A stretch of 64,000 bases of DNA, from assembly GCF_016802725.1 (NCBI RefSeq), contig NC_052678.1:5610501-5674500 (forward strand), given 5' to 3'. This document shows, in pieces, positions 22,790-35,990 of the stretch. The position numbers were made by a program, and so were the translations under genes. How positions within the stretch are numbered: position 1 is the first letter of the stretch; each line of letters opens with the position of its first letter. The notes below the pieces were generated by a model that made no database searches, was not told where the DNA came from, and saw only the letters and a list, made by a program, of their open reading frames with translations. Source of the DNA: Solenopsis invicta. Taxonomy: Eukaryota; Arthropoda; Insecta; Hymenoptera; Formicidae.

Positions 22790-25700
22790 ATATCACCATT
22801 CGATACAGTGTACCTGATTTAAAATTTTTAGAATTTTTGATAAAAATCACCTCTCTTCATTTTAAAGGGATGTACGAATGACGCTAGGAAACTGCTTTTA
22901 CAAATATTCGTACATACGTACATATTTAAAAAATCTTTCTTCTTAGACTTTATATTTTTTAACTTTTAATCTTTATATTTAATAATATTTTTAACATTGA
23001 TGCCAACATCGTTTCCTTATAATTTGATCAAGTTTTCTTTATTGAAAAATAGCTTTCGAGTATTTATATTTATTATTGTTTTTGATATTTTTCAATTTCG
23101 CTGGAGCGGATCGAATTACTGACGCGCGCGACCGCAATCGATGAGGCGTAAACCTCAAGCAAGGTCGGATGAGTCGATTCAAAAGGCGAAACGTCCCGTC
23201 ACGAGAAAAGCTATGCGGCAGGTGCTTTCTAAGCGTGCACACGTGTAAACTGTAGACTCGCATACATTCGCGTACACACGTTCGCAGGACCAACAGGTTA
23301 CTTCTTGGAACAGGTTCAGTGACTATTTTCGGCGTTACTACCGTCGTTTAAACTTCTCAAATTATCAAAAACAAATCGAGCACTTTCTTACTTCGTTCTT
23401 AAATTTTCTTTGTTCATTTTCGACTAGCAACTGGCCTCGATATTTTCAGCGACGTGTAAACAATCAAATAGGAAGAACTGTGTAATTCGAACATATGTCT
23501 CGAACATCTCTCTCGTAGGATTCATCCAAATTTCTCGCTTTCTTGCTTATTTTGAGGCAAATTGAAAGTGCGACGAAGCTATGACGAAATTTCTAATTCT
23601 AATAGATAAGGTCGCAATTTTGCACAAAGAATTTTCTTGAAACTTTATCTAATCTTTGATACGTTCAACTCAATTTTTTTATTCGTTCTTTTGAAGCTCT
23701 CGAAACTGCAGATGCATAACTTCTTTTGAATAACTTAGTCGTTCACGTGCCAACAGAAATGAAATTTATTATCGAGCTCGATAGTCTATACTTGGAAATC
23801 TTGAATAAGTAGGATGACAGCAATTGTATTAATGTACAATGGCGAGGTAAAGGGTATTGACAAACGTATCGCAGTCTGCGCCGGGATGCTGCACTTTAAA
23901 AGCGTTTATAGTCCCTTGCAAATATATTGTTTACACATGTAGGCTACTATATAGATATACATCATACAGTTACATACATTTGAATGCGCACAATCGACGC
24001 TCGAAATATCTATGTGCATCTGTATGCTGCATGCGCAGCAGATTACGCATCGATATCGCATATTTATACCGTCACATTCGCGCAGCAGCGTTTTCTAATG
24101 CACCGCGGGAGCTTCGAAAATCCATGCGAAAACACGAACTATTGCCGATCGTGCTATGTTCGACCACGCATAATTAATGGAATTCAGATTCGCTGCAACG
24201 CGCACTTTTCTTATTGGGGAAATGGTTTGAGCACTTAATTCTCTGTACTGAAAAACGCGATGAAATACGGCATTACAATTTTCTTAGGCAAGATAGACTT
24301 TACTAATTAACATTGCATATTTATTCACATAGTTAAAAAAAAAGCGATTAAAATTTTTCACATTACAAAATTCTTTTTGATATCAAAGAAATTAAACGGT
24401 TTTATTGTCAAATAGAAAATAGAGAGATACATATATATATATATTTTTTTTAATTTCTTCGAATGAAAACGTAACCATATTAACATTATGCTGTGATAAT
24501 AGAATTCCTTGTTTTATCTAACATTTTTATAACTTTTTCAAACATATTCCCTGAACTGCTTATTCAGGTTTTATTCGAATCGATGAAAAGAAACGCTAAT
24601 AAGAGATACACGCTATATATGGATTTATAATTTGTAATTTTTACTTCGAGATGTGAGAGAAATTAGTATAAAAAAATTAGTATAAAGAAAGAAAACTCCA
24701 CCGATGAATCGACAAGAAACTCTTGCGCCGCTGCTCGTAACCATTGAAGATAAGTTCAGCAACTCAGTTATGCGATACTGCGAGTCTTCACTGATCAACG
24801 AGCACTTGCGTAGAGCTTAATTGTACGTGGTCGAGCAGATGAAAGGATATTGACCCGGTCTAAAGAGCACATGGTCACGGAAAGGGACCTCGTAAAGAGC
24901 AGCACGCAAGTTGAGCCGAACGCTCCGCACGACTTTCCTTCCATCATGATTACGCAACGGCATTCGTTGCACGCGCGTCAGCGCGTTACCAGTGTATATT
25001 TTTCCGCCAGGATGATGAACACTTCATATTCTCTCTTCTTTTGTCCCTTTTTTAGCCAATTTATTTCACAACGAGAAATTGTAATCGCTTAAAGTTACAT
25101 CAGAGTTTAACAATATTAATATTATACTTTTAACGTTAAAAATTTAACAATTATTAAATTATTTAATTCGATAATTATTGTTATTGGTAATTGGTATGAT
25201 TACTGCAACATATTATTTGGCAACTTTTTAAAAATCCTTATAAGATTGTTTAAATTGGATATAAAAATCCACGATGTCTGAACACTGCACCTTTTTCTTA
25301 AGGAAGGTCAGGTGCACGAAATAATGATTTCGTACTGTTTTCTGTCTTGTTCCCTTCGTAACACTTATTTGAAGCTGTTGACCATTTTTCAAGAGCGAGT
25401 TGATTAAGTCATATTTCGCGTAACTGGTCTTTAGGTCAGTCAACAGCTCGTTCGATATAATAATCACGGACAAAATAATTGCACGTCTCGTTAAAGTGGA
25501 ATTTGAGTCTCGTCGGGATTTTTGCAATTAGGTGTCGACGCGATGTTTTCGACGACGCGATGTTTTCGACACCATTGCAAGCGGGCAAACTGCCAGGATT
25601 CTCCCCGGTCGACAAATTTAAATATTTAATGTTTTTATTTTACAAAAGTGTTAAAACAAGACGCCCTTATATCTTTCGCATTTTTCCAATACTGTGATGC

Positions 25701-26200
25701 ATAAGTGTAATGTTACTTCTGCAAGCCGGTGTGCATTTATCCTCATATTTATGAAGCTCTTTGATCTTTCGATAATAAACAAGAAAAACATTAATAATCC
25801 ATTAGTTCCTAGGAAATCTCTGTATTCTTTATTTACAGAATTGAATAATATATTAAGATAAAAATATATTTTTAGAGTTCGAAGTTACATGCAAATTATT
25901 CACTTTTTTTTCTGTTTCCTTCCTTTCATTGAAATATATTTCTAGTGTTTGTACTGCTTAAATTGTAATAGATCCATATGTTAATCTTTGCTTTTGTCAC
26001 GCACGTAAAAAAAAGTGCGCGAGTTTATTACAGGTACGGTATAATAACTCGTTTCCAAGTAGAAATAGTCGCGTGTGACGTCGTTCGTATTTTTCGCCGG
26101 CTCTTGTTTTTACCTTTCCGTGTCAACGTGTACATATATGATGCCTTTTTAATAGAGGAGTGTATGTACAATCGTTGGATAATATAACGTGTGAATATGT
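22790..26200. other. intronic sequence without supported genes
   Basis: Mixed AT-rich and CpG-richer DNA with a short (TA)n run near 24,429-24,441. Frames near 23.0-23.3 kb, 23.9-24.2 kb, 24.85-25.1 kb and 25.2-25.5 kb were read and show no recognisable domain or good splice bounds. Confidence 0.4.
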
Positions 26201-26215
26201 TTATGATAATAATTA

Positions 26216-26253
26216 CTAGACGCTTCTGTTTTTTTTCCTAGGGCTAGGTAAAA
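26216..26253 (+). other. candidate recursive splice site (acceptor six bases before TAG|GTAAAA)
   Basis: A tactagac branch-point-like string is followed by a strong pyrimidine tract, cttctgttttttttcctag (AG at 26240-26241), and then ggctag|gtaaaa with GT at 26248. Using either AG would bring a splice acceptor against, or six bases from, a donor, as in ratchet sites. However, gggctag at 26241-26247 also forms a hairpin with ctagccc at 26265-26271, so the arrangement may be fortuitous. Confidence 0.25.
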
Positions 26254-26631
26254 ATTTTATTTATCTAGCCCAATCTAGCCTTAATGCCGTTGAATTCATG
26301 TCATTACGTAGTCACGTATCGATCGAATTATAAGAGAGGAACGAGTCACAAACGTGCGTGATACAGAGCACCTGCTCCGAATTCGAGGATATCCGGGTAT
26401 TCATCCGGTCGATATCGAAAATATATCGCGAGATAAACATCACCGTTATATCATCTGAATTGCAAATGCAATTTAGAAGAGGCATCGCCTTTTTACAGCC
26501 GTATGGGTGCATGACGATCGAACGCGTGAACATTTCGAGCACCTCGCCAACTTACCACGCTACACTCTTCGTATTTCAATATCGAGAGTCCGCTAGATTT
26601 TAAAATATCGTCCACATTCCGGTGAATTATT

Positions 26632-26671
26632 TTTTGATCGTGAAACGAAGAAGTTCCTTTCACGATCAAAA
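26632..26671. repeat. perfect hairpin with 14-bp arms
   Basis: TTTTGATCGTGAAA at 26632-26645 is the exact reverse complement of 26658-26671, with a 12-base loop. The stem is not T-tailed as for a terminator and is too short for a canonical microRNA precursor. It could be a tiny foldback remnant or a dimeric protein site. Confidence 0.65.
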
Positions 26672-26679
26672 CGTAAACT

Positions 26680-27990
26680 CGATGTGAGATAAATAATTTA
26701 ATACCATAAAAAAGAAATGTTGCTATATTCGTAATAATATAGTTATTATTAATATACCGTCTACATATATGTTTGTTAAATCTCTGATCAAGGTGATTTC
26801 GAAATATTTTAAACCAGTCTCAGCCCCTGTTTGCCCAAGTGCATCCTTATCTTTATACGTCGTTCGGGCGACTTGACGGCTTTTACGTGTATCTTTAAAA
26901 CGTTTATAACGGGATAGTGTGTATGTGTTGCGTGTCGTCATAAGTATGGGTCATAATAGGCTTGTTCCGAATATATGTGATGTGTGCACGCTGGTCGGAG
27001 AGAAAACGAACCTCGCCCATCTTCTCCTAATACTAGAAAATACGATTCCAGGCCGTGCGGCCACTGTAAATCTCTATGATGAATCTATGCGCTTTTAGCA
27101 TTTATCGTCGTGGAATTCACCCTACGCGCGCGGGAATGCAGCCAGAGCGCATTGCTCTCGGTAAGCATCGCCGAGCTTCGTTAAGCGGGCAATATGGGTT
27201 AACGGGCCGCGCTGCACTTGGACTAATAATAAGTTAATTGAAATTTAATCTCCGACGGCGGTCGTATGAAGAGTTTAATACTTTCTGCTAATTCGAGCGC
27301 GTTCATTTAAAAAGAAAAAAAAAGAGAAAGACGAAGGAGGGACAGGAGAGAAGTTGAAAATAAATTATCGTTTCACAAGATACTCTTGGTAAAGGCTGTT
27401 ACAAATAAAAACTAATGTAATAGAAAGTAGTGAATGAATTAAGTAGATGATTTAATTTCGATTATCTAAATTAGATGTCGACGGTATAGACGACGATCGA
27501 TATCACGTAAGAATCAGGAAATGTGCACACATTAGAGAGAAAATAGCTGTGATAGCTGTTTGAATGGAAATCGATATTTTCTTTTCATCGTTCGACGTTT
27601 AGTCGATCATCAAGTTTTGTCGTGGATATACCTGCGCCAATCGCGATAGACAGTTAATATCGACTTGCGGAATGAGTACAAATGTGTGAAGGAAATTCTC
27701 GAATGAAGATCGGATCCTGGCCGATAAGGATATTAAAGAAGTTATTTCCGGAAATTTGCAACCGACAGATTCGGCCCGTGTCTAATCGAACGAAGTCAGG
27801 ACTCGCTAATTAGAACCCCTAACGACCGTTAATCACATTGAATTCTAGCTTTGTAGTTGCGTGATTCGACGCGTACTCCACTTCATCGTTCTATGACGGT
27901 CGCCCGATGAACATGAACCGAGCCCCTCGCAACATAGTTACATTACATACATCGTCTCACGTTATAGCACGCCGTGATGACGAGCGTATG
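26680..27990. other. intronic sequence, no gene seen
   Basis: Alternating AT-rich and CpG-richer stretches with short open frames only; none shows family similarity or a coherent exon structure. Confidence 0.4.
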
Positions 27991-27994
27991 CGAG

Positions 27995-28464
27995 CATACA
28001 GGGTGATTCCAAAATTATCGCGCTATCTTTCAGACATATGCGATACTGCAACCATAAAGAACATTTGCAAAGGTCAATTCTTCTTGGTTTTACGTACAAT
28101 TTGAGTGTCGAATATATTTCACATACTTTAAGCTAATTTTGTATCTAAATTGACATCATAATTTTCCGAAGAGACGGATTAATATTCAGCACAATTTAAG
28201 TTCGAACCTTTCTTGTATTAATTTTCAGCATTTAATTATATTTGAATTAAGCATTAAATATTAAGCGTTGAAGCAAAGGTCATTCGCAAAAATAGCTGCG
28301 ACTAAAATGTTACTTATTCAAACATTCGGAGCCAACGAATCTTTCAATATGATGCTTGAGTTTTCATTTTCGCTTCTGCTTCGCCCCTACAACGATCATT
28401 TTTCATTACTGGGACCTTATCTGTAGACGGGAGGAAGCACGATAACTCCGGGACACCCTGCATA
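27995..28464. mobile_element. 462-bp TIR element with 4-bp target-site duplication
   Basis: CATA at 27995-27998 and 28461-28464 flanks a segment beginning CAGGGTGATTCC and ending in the inverse, GGACACCCTG. The terminal inverted repeats match over about 25 bases (27999-28024 against 28436-28460) at 20 positions with one gap, and all mismatches are transitions. There is no transposase frame inside, so this is a non-autonomous copy. A 4-bp duplication fits some cut-and-paste families such as Chapaev-type elements, but I cannot assign one. Isolated similar ends (aacaggatgttcc near 29,094; atcaccctg near 59,562) suggest more relics. Confidence 0.7.
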
Positions 28465-29735
28465 TGTACACGTGCGCGTTATATATAGGTATGGGGAAGA
28501 TGCACAACGACGTGCTGCGGACGTACGGATCATCGTTGGCGTTGTACGCCTCGCCGCCGATCCCTCCCGGGAGGATTGGAATCGACTGGCTCTCTCGTAT
28601 ATCAATATCATTTTTCGGACAGAAAATCGATCGGACTGACGGCGCGGCAGCGGGGCTTCGCCAGTAAATCGCAGAATACGGGCTGCATAATACGAAACCA
28701 CACGTACATGCGCCGACAAATTGCTTTTACATACCGGCGTTAACCGCGAGTTGCTCCACGATATCCGTTTCCTCTCTTATCTCGCAAAAAGAGTCGGTTC
28801 GCTGTGATTTCCGTAATACGTTACATTGCGCGTTTCATTTTGGCAGACAGCATTCGCGCGTAAATTAAAATACCGAATGACAGCCAATTTGTGTCAAAAT
28901 CAAGCCAACAATTTCAATTTGGTGTAAAAACATGTTTTCGGTAAAAATCGAATGCGGGTTTGCAAACATTCGTTGTTTGAAGATACGCAATTGCTCAACA
29001 TGCACGGTTACTTTAATCAGCTGCTATCTAGATTGGCAATTTCAGTTAGATTGGCAATGTAAAACTTACAAATAGTGAATAGGAGAAGATAAACAGGATG
29101 TTCCATAATAAGCCCAATTGCCAGAGTGCACATTTGGAACAATTTATTTATTTATTACTTTTTTTTAGATTTAAAATCATTTTTTCAACATCAATATTTA
29201 CTTGTCAACGTTGATATCGTATTTTTTTTTATAGTTTGTAATATTAATCTTTTTGCTAAAAATATAGTTTGTGAAAGCTCTTATTATCTAAATTGACAGT
29301 TTGAAAATTATTTTTATCTCATTCTTTTTAGAGGAGACTTATTTCAAATTTTTTTTCCTTTTTCTTTCTCATTTTTACGGTAGAATTTGTGCGTAGGGTA
29401 CGCACACACACATACATATACATGGCACACACGCACACACACACATCAATCACCATGTACGCTCCGAAATGCCGTCAGGTTGTGATGATCAAACCCACTC
29501 GAAGTACACACAGCGTGTGCAAACGCGGGGCGGATGCAGCGCAATTAAAGTTCGTAGAGTAGCTAACCTGCTCATTCGTTGTCGAATTGAAAGCTTTTTC
29601 GTTTGGCGATTCGAGCATCGATTCCCTCGCACCAGTTCCATTCGATAAATTAGTGGCGGTCAGCAGCTCCGTTACATTGTTAAACTGCTCCGCGTTTACT
29701 TTGGATAAGTTCTAATCGAAGAAAAAAAATACAAA
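28465..29735. other. intronic sequence with (AC)n run and CpG-richer patch
   Basis: A CpG-richer patch at 28.46-28.75 kb and an (AC)n-rich stretch at about 29,400-29,445 are present. No coding or RNA gene could be supported. Confidence 0.4.
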
Positions 29736-29737
29736 TC

Positions 29738-29739
<2 letters not shown>

Positions 29740-29791
<52 letters not shown>
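29740..29791 (+). repeat. (GA)n microsatellite, about 26 units
   Basis: An uninterrupted GA array of about 52 bases, one of the longest pure dinucleotide runs in the window. Confidence 0.95.
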
Positions 29792-29792
<1 letters not shown>

Positions 29793-31045
29793 GGTAGGAA
29801 ATATAACACGTTAGAGAGATAAAAACAACGCGATGCATTGTCTCGTTGAAACGTTCAACGTTACATTTTGTAAGGTGCATCTCGTCGTACACCAGACGCC
29901 GTGAAGAAAGTCGTGACTTGGCTGTTTTTGATACTTCCTCGTTTGTCGTCGTCGGTACAGCGGATGAAGCCGAGGTAAAACCCGTCGTCTACCTTTTCAT
30001 CGGATATAATTGCCTTTTATCTCCCTCTGGTTGATCGATCGAACGCTCGTTCGTTCGACGACTTCTGAAAAGATTCGAAATGAAACGTGTTGCTCTCTGT
30101 TCATGTCCGAATGTTCCGAACGAACATCGATAACACTGACATCGTTACTCCAATGATGTTTAATCCGTTGGAATCCAGCGTTCAAGGCCGTCACTTGTTA
30201 AGTTCAGCAGCACTAAACCACTCAAATGCATTGTATTCATCTAGTCATTTTAGTGCACTTTATGTAAAGTAACTTTTTATATTTGGTATAGTATTAGAGA
30301 GAATATAGTACATTACATAACATCAAAAAAGATGTAAAATGCTATAAGGAAAATAATTTTATATGTAGATATTCCTTCAAGTTTTTTGAAAATTAAAATA
30401 GTATTTTTTAAAATACTTTTATAAATAAAAAGAGAGAGAGAGAGAGAAAAAAAGAAAATTATAAATATATAAATATTTCTATTATTTAAATATATCTTTC
30501 TATTTTATTAATTCCATAATAGATGCTTAATCAAATTCTAGAATATTTCTTTTCTGATACTTGATTAAATTATAATATCTTAAATAGTTCGAAGTATTTT
30601 ATGTACGCGCAAGCTGCAAAAAATGTACTTTCTAGGAGGAAAGAGTATCCAAAAATAGATCTTCCAAGTGTATTCGCAATATGATGTAATTCTTTCGACA
30701 GAGGAGTCGACGTTGTAGTTCCAGGAATGCAACTTCGAGCACAATGCGCATTCCATCATGTGAGGTAGATTCCCATTACAACTTATCTGAATACGGAGAG
30801 CGATGATGAAGTCGAATTACTAATCGAGAGAATCAAATGCAGATTTGAAATGCGATAATAGCATTAATCACGATGGATTACGTAGATTGTTTCTGATTGT
30901 GTGGAAATATTATTTTATATTATATTTCACTGTAGGAGTCATGTGTAAGATAACTAAAAAATTCAAAAATCAGTTTTGCCTTTGTCCTAGAACAACATAA
31001 AAAATTTAAGTTCTGTCACCAAAGAGAATTGAAGATATTGTTTGA
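29792..31045. other. intronic sequence, no gene seen
   Basis: AT-rich with a short (GA)n run near 30,430-30,446. The frames at 29.85-30.27 kb lack domain similarity. Confidence 0.4.
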
Positions 31046-31048
31046 GCA

Positions 31049-31051
<3 letters not shown>

Positions 31052-31086
<35 letters not shown>
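31052..31086 (+). repeat. (CT)n microsatellite
   Basis: About 17 CT units followed by tgcttcc. It lies 330 bases from a second, longer pyrimidine array of the same orientation. Confidence 0.9.
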
Positions 31087-31088
<2 letters not shown>

Positions 31089-31410
31089 CTTCCTTTCTGT
31101 GGATGGATGCAATTTTCACATCTTGCATAAAAAGAAGCCTTAGCTTGAGCTTGGTTCTCTCGTCTTGGGATCCAAGCCAACAGAATCGCCTCGGAATCGA
31201 GAAGGGGTCGAATCCGTTATATGAAAAAGGACGGTAGAGTACTACATGGTGTAGGCGTCGATTCACTTCAATGTGTGTGTCTTCCAATCGGGGGTCCTTT
31301 CTTCCTTGGACGTTAATAAAGTCTTCTGTCCTCCATCTCTCGTGCAGGAGAATTTCCATCCTTCGGGCTATTCTTCTTCGATTCGCCAGGGTTTCTCTCG
31401 GTTGACGCCT

Positions 31411-31416
31411 TCTTCT

Positions 31417-31459
<43 letters not shown>
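31411..31459 (+). repeat. (TTC)/(CT)n microsatellite
   Basis: A ttcttcttc lead grading into (CT)n. The minus-strand Arg/Glu-rich frames across it are products of the repeat, not genes. Confidence 0.9.
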
Positions 31460-31463
<4 letters not shown>

Positions 31464-31464
31464 C

Positions 31465-34400
31465 TTCTTCTCTTTTGTTTTCCATCTTCCTTTCCCTTCC
31501 ATTTACTTACATCGTGTCTGTCTTTCTCACTCCCATGATCATCCACTGCGATCATAGATCTACACCAGCGGCGAAGACGGTATACTCCGTGATCGTAATT
31601 ACCCGTCGCTAGTGCACTCCCGGGGCCACTTCCTCTCCAAAGCCGATCCAACACTTTCACATCGAATCTCAGTGCCGTGCGTTGCAACGCGAACAAAGCA
31701 AAAACACAAATGACTCAGACTTGGGCGCGTTAATATTGGAGTAAAGGGACCCGCAGACGATAGATATTTATCGTCAATGTAGCTATTGACAATTTTTTAA
31801 TACAAATACAGATCGAATGAATTTCCTCTGGATTACAGATTTTGCAAATTTTATTTGCAACGAAATGTTGGGCACCGATTTTTAAGTTGCAAGCGATTAA
31901 AAGAGAGTTCGATTTATATTAAGTTTTGTGAAAGTATACTCATAGAATAAATAGATAATGGAAATTTAGTTTTCAATTAATTTCGGACTCGGATTTTATT
32001 TAGAGGAATCGAAAGCAATTCGTCCTGCCTACAATCTATCTCGCCATGCGGATTTGCAATGTTGGCTGACGTAAACTAGGTTACTCTGGTGCAATCTGAC
32101 ATAATCTAGGTTACTTCGTTTCATTCTAGCTTATTCAGTCTTAAAACTTGAAATCTTGTAAATATTGTTTCCAAACGGAATTTAATCTTCTTGGCTTAAC
32201 GATGTTCAGCGCGATTGCGATATCACTAAAGATATATTTCGGACGTATTGAGTTCGCATTGGCAAATAGACTGTATCAAGAAATGATCGTCGATACATTA
32301 TTTAAAATTCAAACAATGTATAAAGGAGCCATGAGAGAGCGCAGGATCTTTGTGCTGAAAAATTCTTATGTATACAATTATCGTGGGGCTGCGCATTGAA
32401 AGCCAACTGTGTGGGTGTTACGATCCGATCGTCGATTGTTTCTTTCGCATTCATAATTCAGGGAGAGATCATTTTTCCCTCCGTCCTCAGAAGTAACTAC
32501 AGAATAGCGTCTCTAGATCCGCGTTGCTATTTGCCCTGGGCTGACCCTAACGAGAAACGAACCCTCGCCAGAACTCAAGAAAAAGGAAAAAAGAGGAACA
32601 AAGCGCGAATGCGAGGCGGCGGGGGCTCTTACTTGCGGTCGTTATACTTCCTAGAACGTTCGCGCCAAGGTACGAGCAAGGAAAGCCGGTCGAAGGGTTC
32701 AAGGCTGCCCGTAAGGTTCAACGATCCACGTTGAGGGAGGTGTTTCGTTCGGAGAGTGAGAGCCCGAAAGAGCATCAGCTATTTACGAGGGTCTGTTATG
32801 GTCGCTTATGAAGTAACGCGTTATTATCGCCGATTTGCTGCATCACTCTGAACCGTAAGCGTACATGAAGACTATGTCATTGATATAAAAATTTGTCGCA
32901 TCCGTAAATCGATATCAATTTTTAATACAACACAGTCTGTCTCGTCGGTGAAAGTTTAATTATAATTGGCAAATTGATTTTCACAGAATGAAATAAATGA
33001 TTTTATGAGAATATTAATATTTTACACCTTAATAGGTAACTTTAAAACTGAGGCTATTTTATAATATATTTTTATAATATATTTGAATGACTATATTAAT
33101 GAGTTATATTGAAGATGTTTTATTAATAAGAGTTTTGCTTCGCGAGTTTTTCGAGACTATCGGTTCTTTATTGCGTTCGCAGCAGTCCGTTGTTGCATTC
33201 AAATATTTCTCAACCGACACGTAGAACGAATATAAAATTTCGCTCGTAGCTTCGGCAATCGATGCTGTGGCAAGTGAAAATCTTCAGAGTACCGATTTAC
33301 GATACGAGAGAATTCCAAAGGATGGACGTACCTCTCGTCCCGAGTACCACATGCGTTCTCGGCCTCAAGTCCTTTCGATTCGTTTACGTGCCACGCTATT
33401 CGTGTGCGTTTACGTGAATCGGACTTAAGTTGAAGGAGGACGACGCGGGAGACAGAGAGAACGACGGAAAGACGAAGCGAAAGAGGGGTAAAAGCGGTCG
33501 GCCAAGCAAGACCGGTCGAACAGGTTTCTCGGGTCGAGTAGGCGAAAGCCTCTACTCCGTTAGCCTCTTTCTTTACGCGCGGCTTTGCGTTGCCTCGAGA
33601 GGTGCCCCGGACACCTCCGCCGTCTTGTAGTCGCTCGCTCGCTCTGGGAATTTGCTAAGGCACAACGCAAAACGGTGCTTGTATATTGGCAGCGACAATA
33701 AGTATTTTTTCCTATTTTTAAATCTTGGTTATGAGATAATTAGCAAGTATCTGAGAAATTCTTCGAGCATCATTCAGCATGATTTAATATACATAAAAGG
33801 TCTCTCAAACATCGTTTAGAATATTTTAGCGCCTTCCCAAAACCAATAATGGCAACTATTTGATCAAATTAGAACTTGGCATTTAACCTAAAAAATTCGC
33901 AATAATTTATACATAATTGGACAAACGGTACACTGATAATTTAAAAATATTAACATTTTTAATTTACAAGCTTTAAGTGTTAGGTCAGGTTTGATGGTTC
34001 TGCGCGTTTTTGTTACATCTCTTTTTTGAAACAAATTTATAATGTACGAATGATTGCATATTAGCTTGTATAATATATACATAACAAATATTTTATTTCC
34101 TAATGCATTTTGCTTAAGATTATAGTAGAAATACAGCAATTTTTCCTTAATGTTTTTTCCAATGACTATCTTGGAATGAAAAACGATAGTTACATAAGGC
34201 AATTTTAGTCATTGCTATTTTTATGACAAAACGTGGACTTTATTCGATATGTAAAAATTATTATTTTATCGATCTATGCATATTTTACACTTTAGATATA
34301 TCGTTTTACTCCTTTTTCAAACCCCGTAAAAATTAATAATGACCAAATCAATTTTTATTAAAATAAATTAACTGCAGTTAAACTAATTTGAGGATATACG

Positions 34401-35050
34401 AGTATAAATAAATTATTAAAACGCTTGAAGATAGTTTTAACTTTCACAGATTTTCGTTGAATATTGAATATCTTTTCGGTGTACTTTTCCGAAGAACGAT
34501 TTCGACGACGATAGCAACATTTCGAGTACAATGCGCGCTTCATGATTCTCCTTCCGGTTCGTCGCGAGCTGGAGCTCCATCTTTTTCGGAAGATGTGCCA
34601 AAGTCACTGTATATAAACGTTTCTTCTGAAACGACGGCGCTGCCGACGGAAAAGGAGAATATCTTTCTTTTTTGACGGACGTTGGCGAGCTGTCCGTTGG
34701 CTGAGAAGTCCGAGCAGCTCCGTGCACCCGTCCGGCACCGTCCTACACCCATGCCCGCCAATCAGACACACACCGATGAACGCGTTCCTTGCCTGGCGGC
34801 AGAAGCGAGCCCAGAACACGCTACTAGACTCCCGGTGAACCCGGCGTCGTTCTTACAAGGTGCTTTGAGCACGACGTGCACGAGAGCCAAGAGACTTTTT
34901 TTCCCCCCCCTCTTTAACGCGGGATACTTATGGTTTACCGGCCTGTGAGAGAACTCGGCCAAAAGCAATAGAGACATTGGTTTTCGGCTTGGATGGCCGC
35001 AAGGCAAGAAGTGATCGTTACGCGGCTTGCCAAGAAATAATAATTATAAT
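31465..35050. other. intronic sequence with scattered CpG-rich patches
   Basis: CpG-richer stretches lie at 32.4-32.8 kb, 33.2-33.65 kb and 34.5-35.0 kb, separated by AT-rich DNA. All frames are short and of low information (Arg/Ser/Lys-rich). No splice-bounded exon with a recognisable domain was found. Confidence 0.4.
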
Positions 35051-35055
35051 ATAGT

Positions 35056-35111
35056 TTTAGAGAGAGCGAGAGAGAAAGAGAGGGAGAGAGACAAAGAAAG
35101 AGAGAGAGAGC
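35056..35111 (+). repeat. imperfect (GA)n microsatellite
   Basis: A purine-only run of ga and gaaa units interrupted by gc, ending in gcgcgc. Confidence 0.85.
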
Positions 35112-35693
35112 GCGCACGATTAAACTGAATAAACATTCTTCAATCGGAATCGTGCAAGAAAAGTCTCATCTGCACTTTTATCGTACCATTCCTGTGAAAA
35201 TAGTGCAAATATTTGTTCCGACAAAGAAATGCGAGTATTAATTACGGTTTGCAATTACAGCCACAAGAAGAAATTTTTTTTTATAAAAAGAAATGCGAAG
35301 CAGATTTCTGACGCGAATTGAGAATCGCTGCTCTTATTGTAGCCACTGAAAATAGCAACTTTTTGTGTTGAAAAAGCGCTTTGTGTTTTTGGGTTGCAAT
35401 GAACGCTAATGAACGCTGAAGTCGCATATGCAGCGAATGGTAATATAAGACTGTAAGTGAAAATTGTGTGCCACCGCGGTACAATGGGATTTTTTTTACT
35501 ATATTCAAAGTATAACATCGCGGAAAAAAACTCTGTAATAAAAAGAAATAGTCCGCAACTAGTGGAACACAATTCAAACATTATTTTTTATTTAAAGATT
35601 GAAAATGGAAACAATGCGAAAAATGAAATATTCTTTTCATAAAGAAAAACATACTTTATCATTCTTTGATGGCAGTAAATGTTTCGACGATAT

Positions 35694-35694
<1 letters not shown>

Positions 35695-35762
<68 letters not shown>

Positions 35763-35794
35763 ATATGTATATATGTATATATATATATATATAA
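35695..35794. repeat. (TA)n microsatellite, about 100 bases
   Basis: A pure TA array grading into a tatatgta array and back to TA. It lies immediately left of the possible retroelement tail. Confidence 0.95.
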
Positions 35795-35982
35795 ACGAAA
35801 ACTAATCTATGGCTTCTTGATGTATTTTTAATGTATTTACGCTGAAGATGGCTTCAAATTAGAGCCAAAACGTTCGTCTTTGTTATAAGTAATTAAATTC
35901 GATGTGAAAGTCTTAACTGTTTGTTGACTTCGTTTGCGCACTGTTTACCGTGCCCGACTCGTATTTGCCGCTTTTATTTACT
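35795..35982 (+). mobile_element. possible retroelement 3'-tail remnant with hammerhead-like core
   Basis: Between two (TA)n arrays is a unique block holding CTGAAGA (35842-35848), an immediately following tggct...agcca stem (35849-35853 with 35863-35867) and then AAAACG. The order CUGANGA, stem II, GAAA is the catalytic core of hammerhead ribozymes, which are known in Penelope-like and other retroelements of animals. Here the expected GAAA reads AAAA, so a functional ribozyme is unlikely. Assignment to a retroelement tail rests on this motif and the flanking simple repeats only; no reverse transcriptase or endonuclease frame is present. Confidence 0.3.
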
Positions 35983-35990
35983 TTATATAC

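Noticed and set aside
31006..31485. 159-codon minus-strand Arg/Glu-rich frame
   Set aside because: Both ends are translations of the (CT)n arrays and the middle has no recognisable domain.
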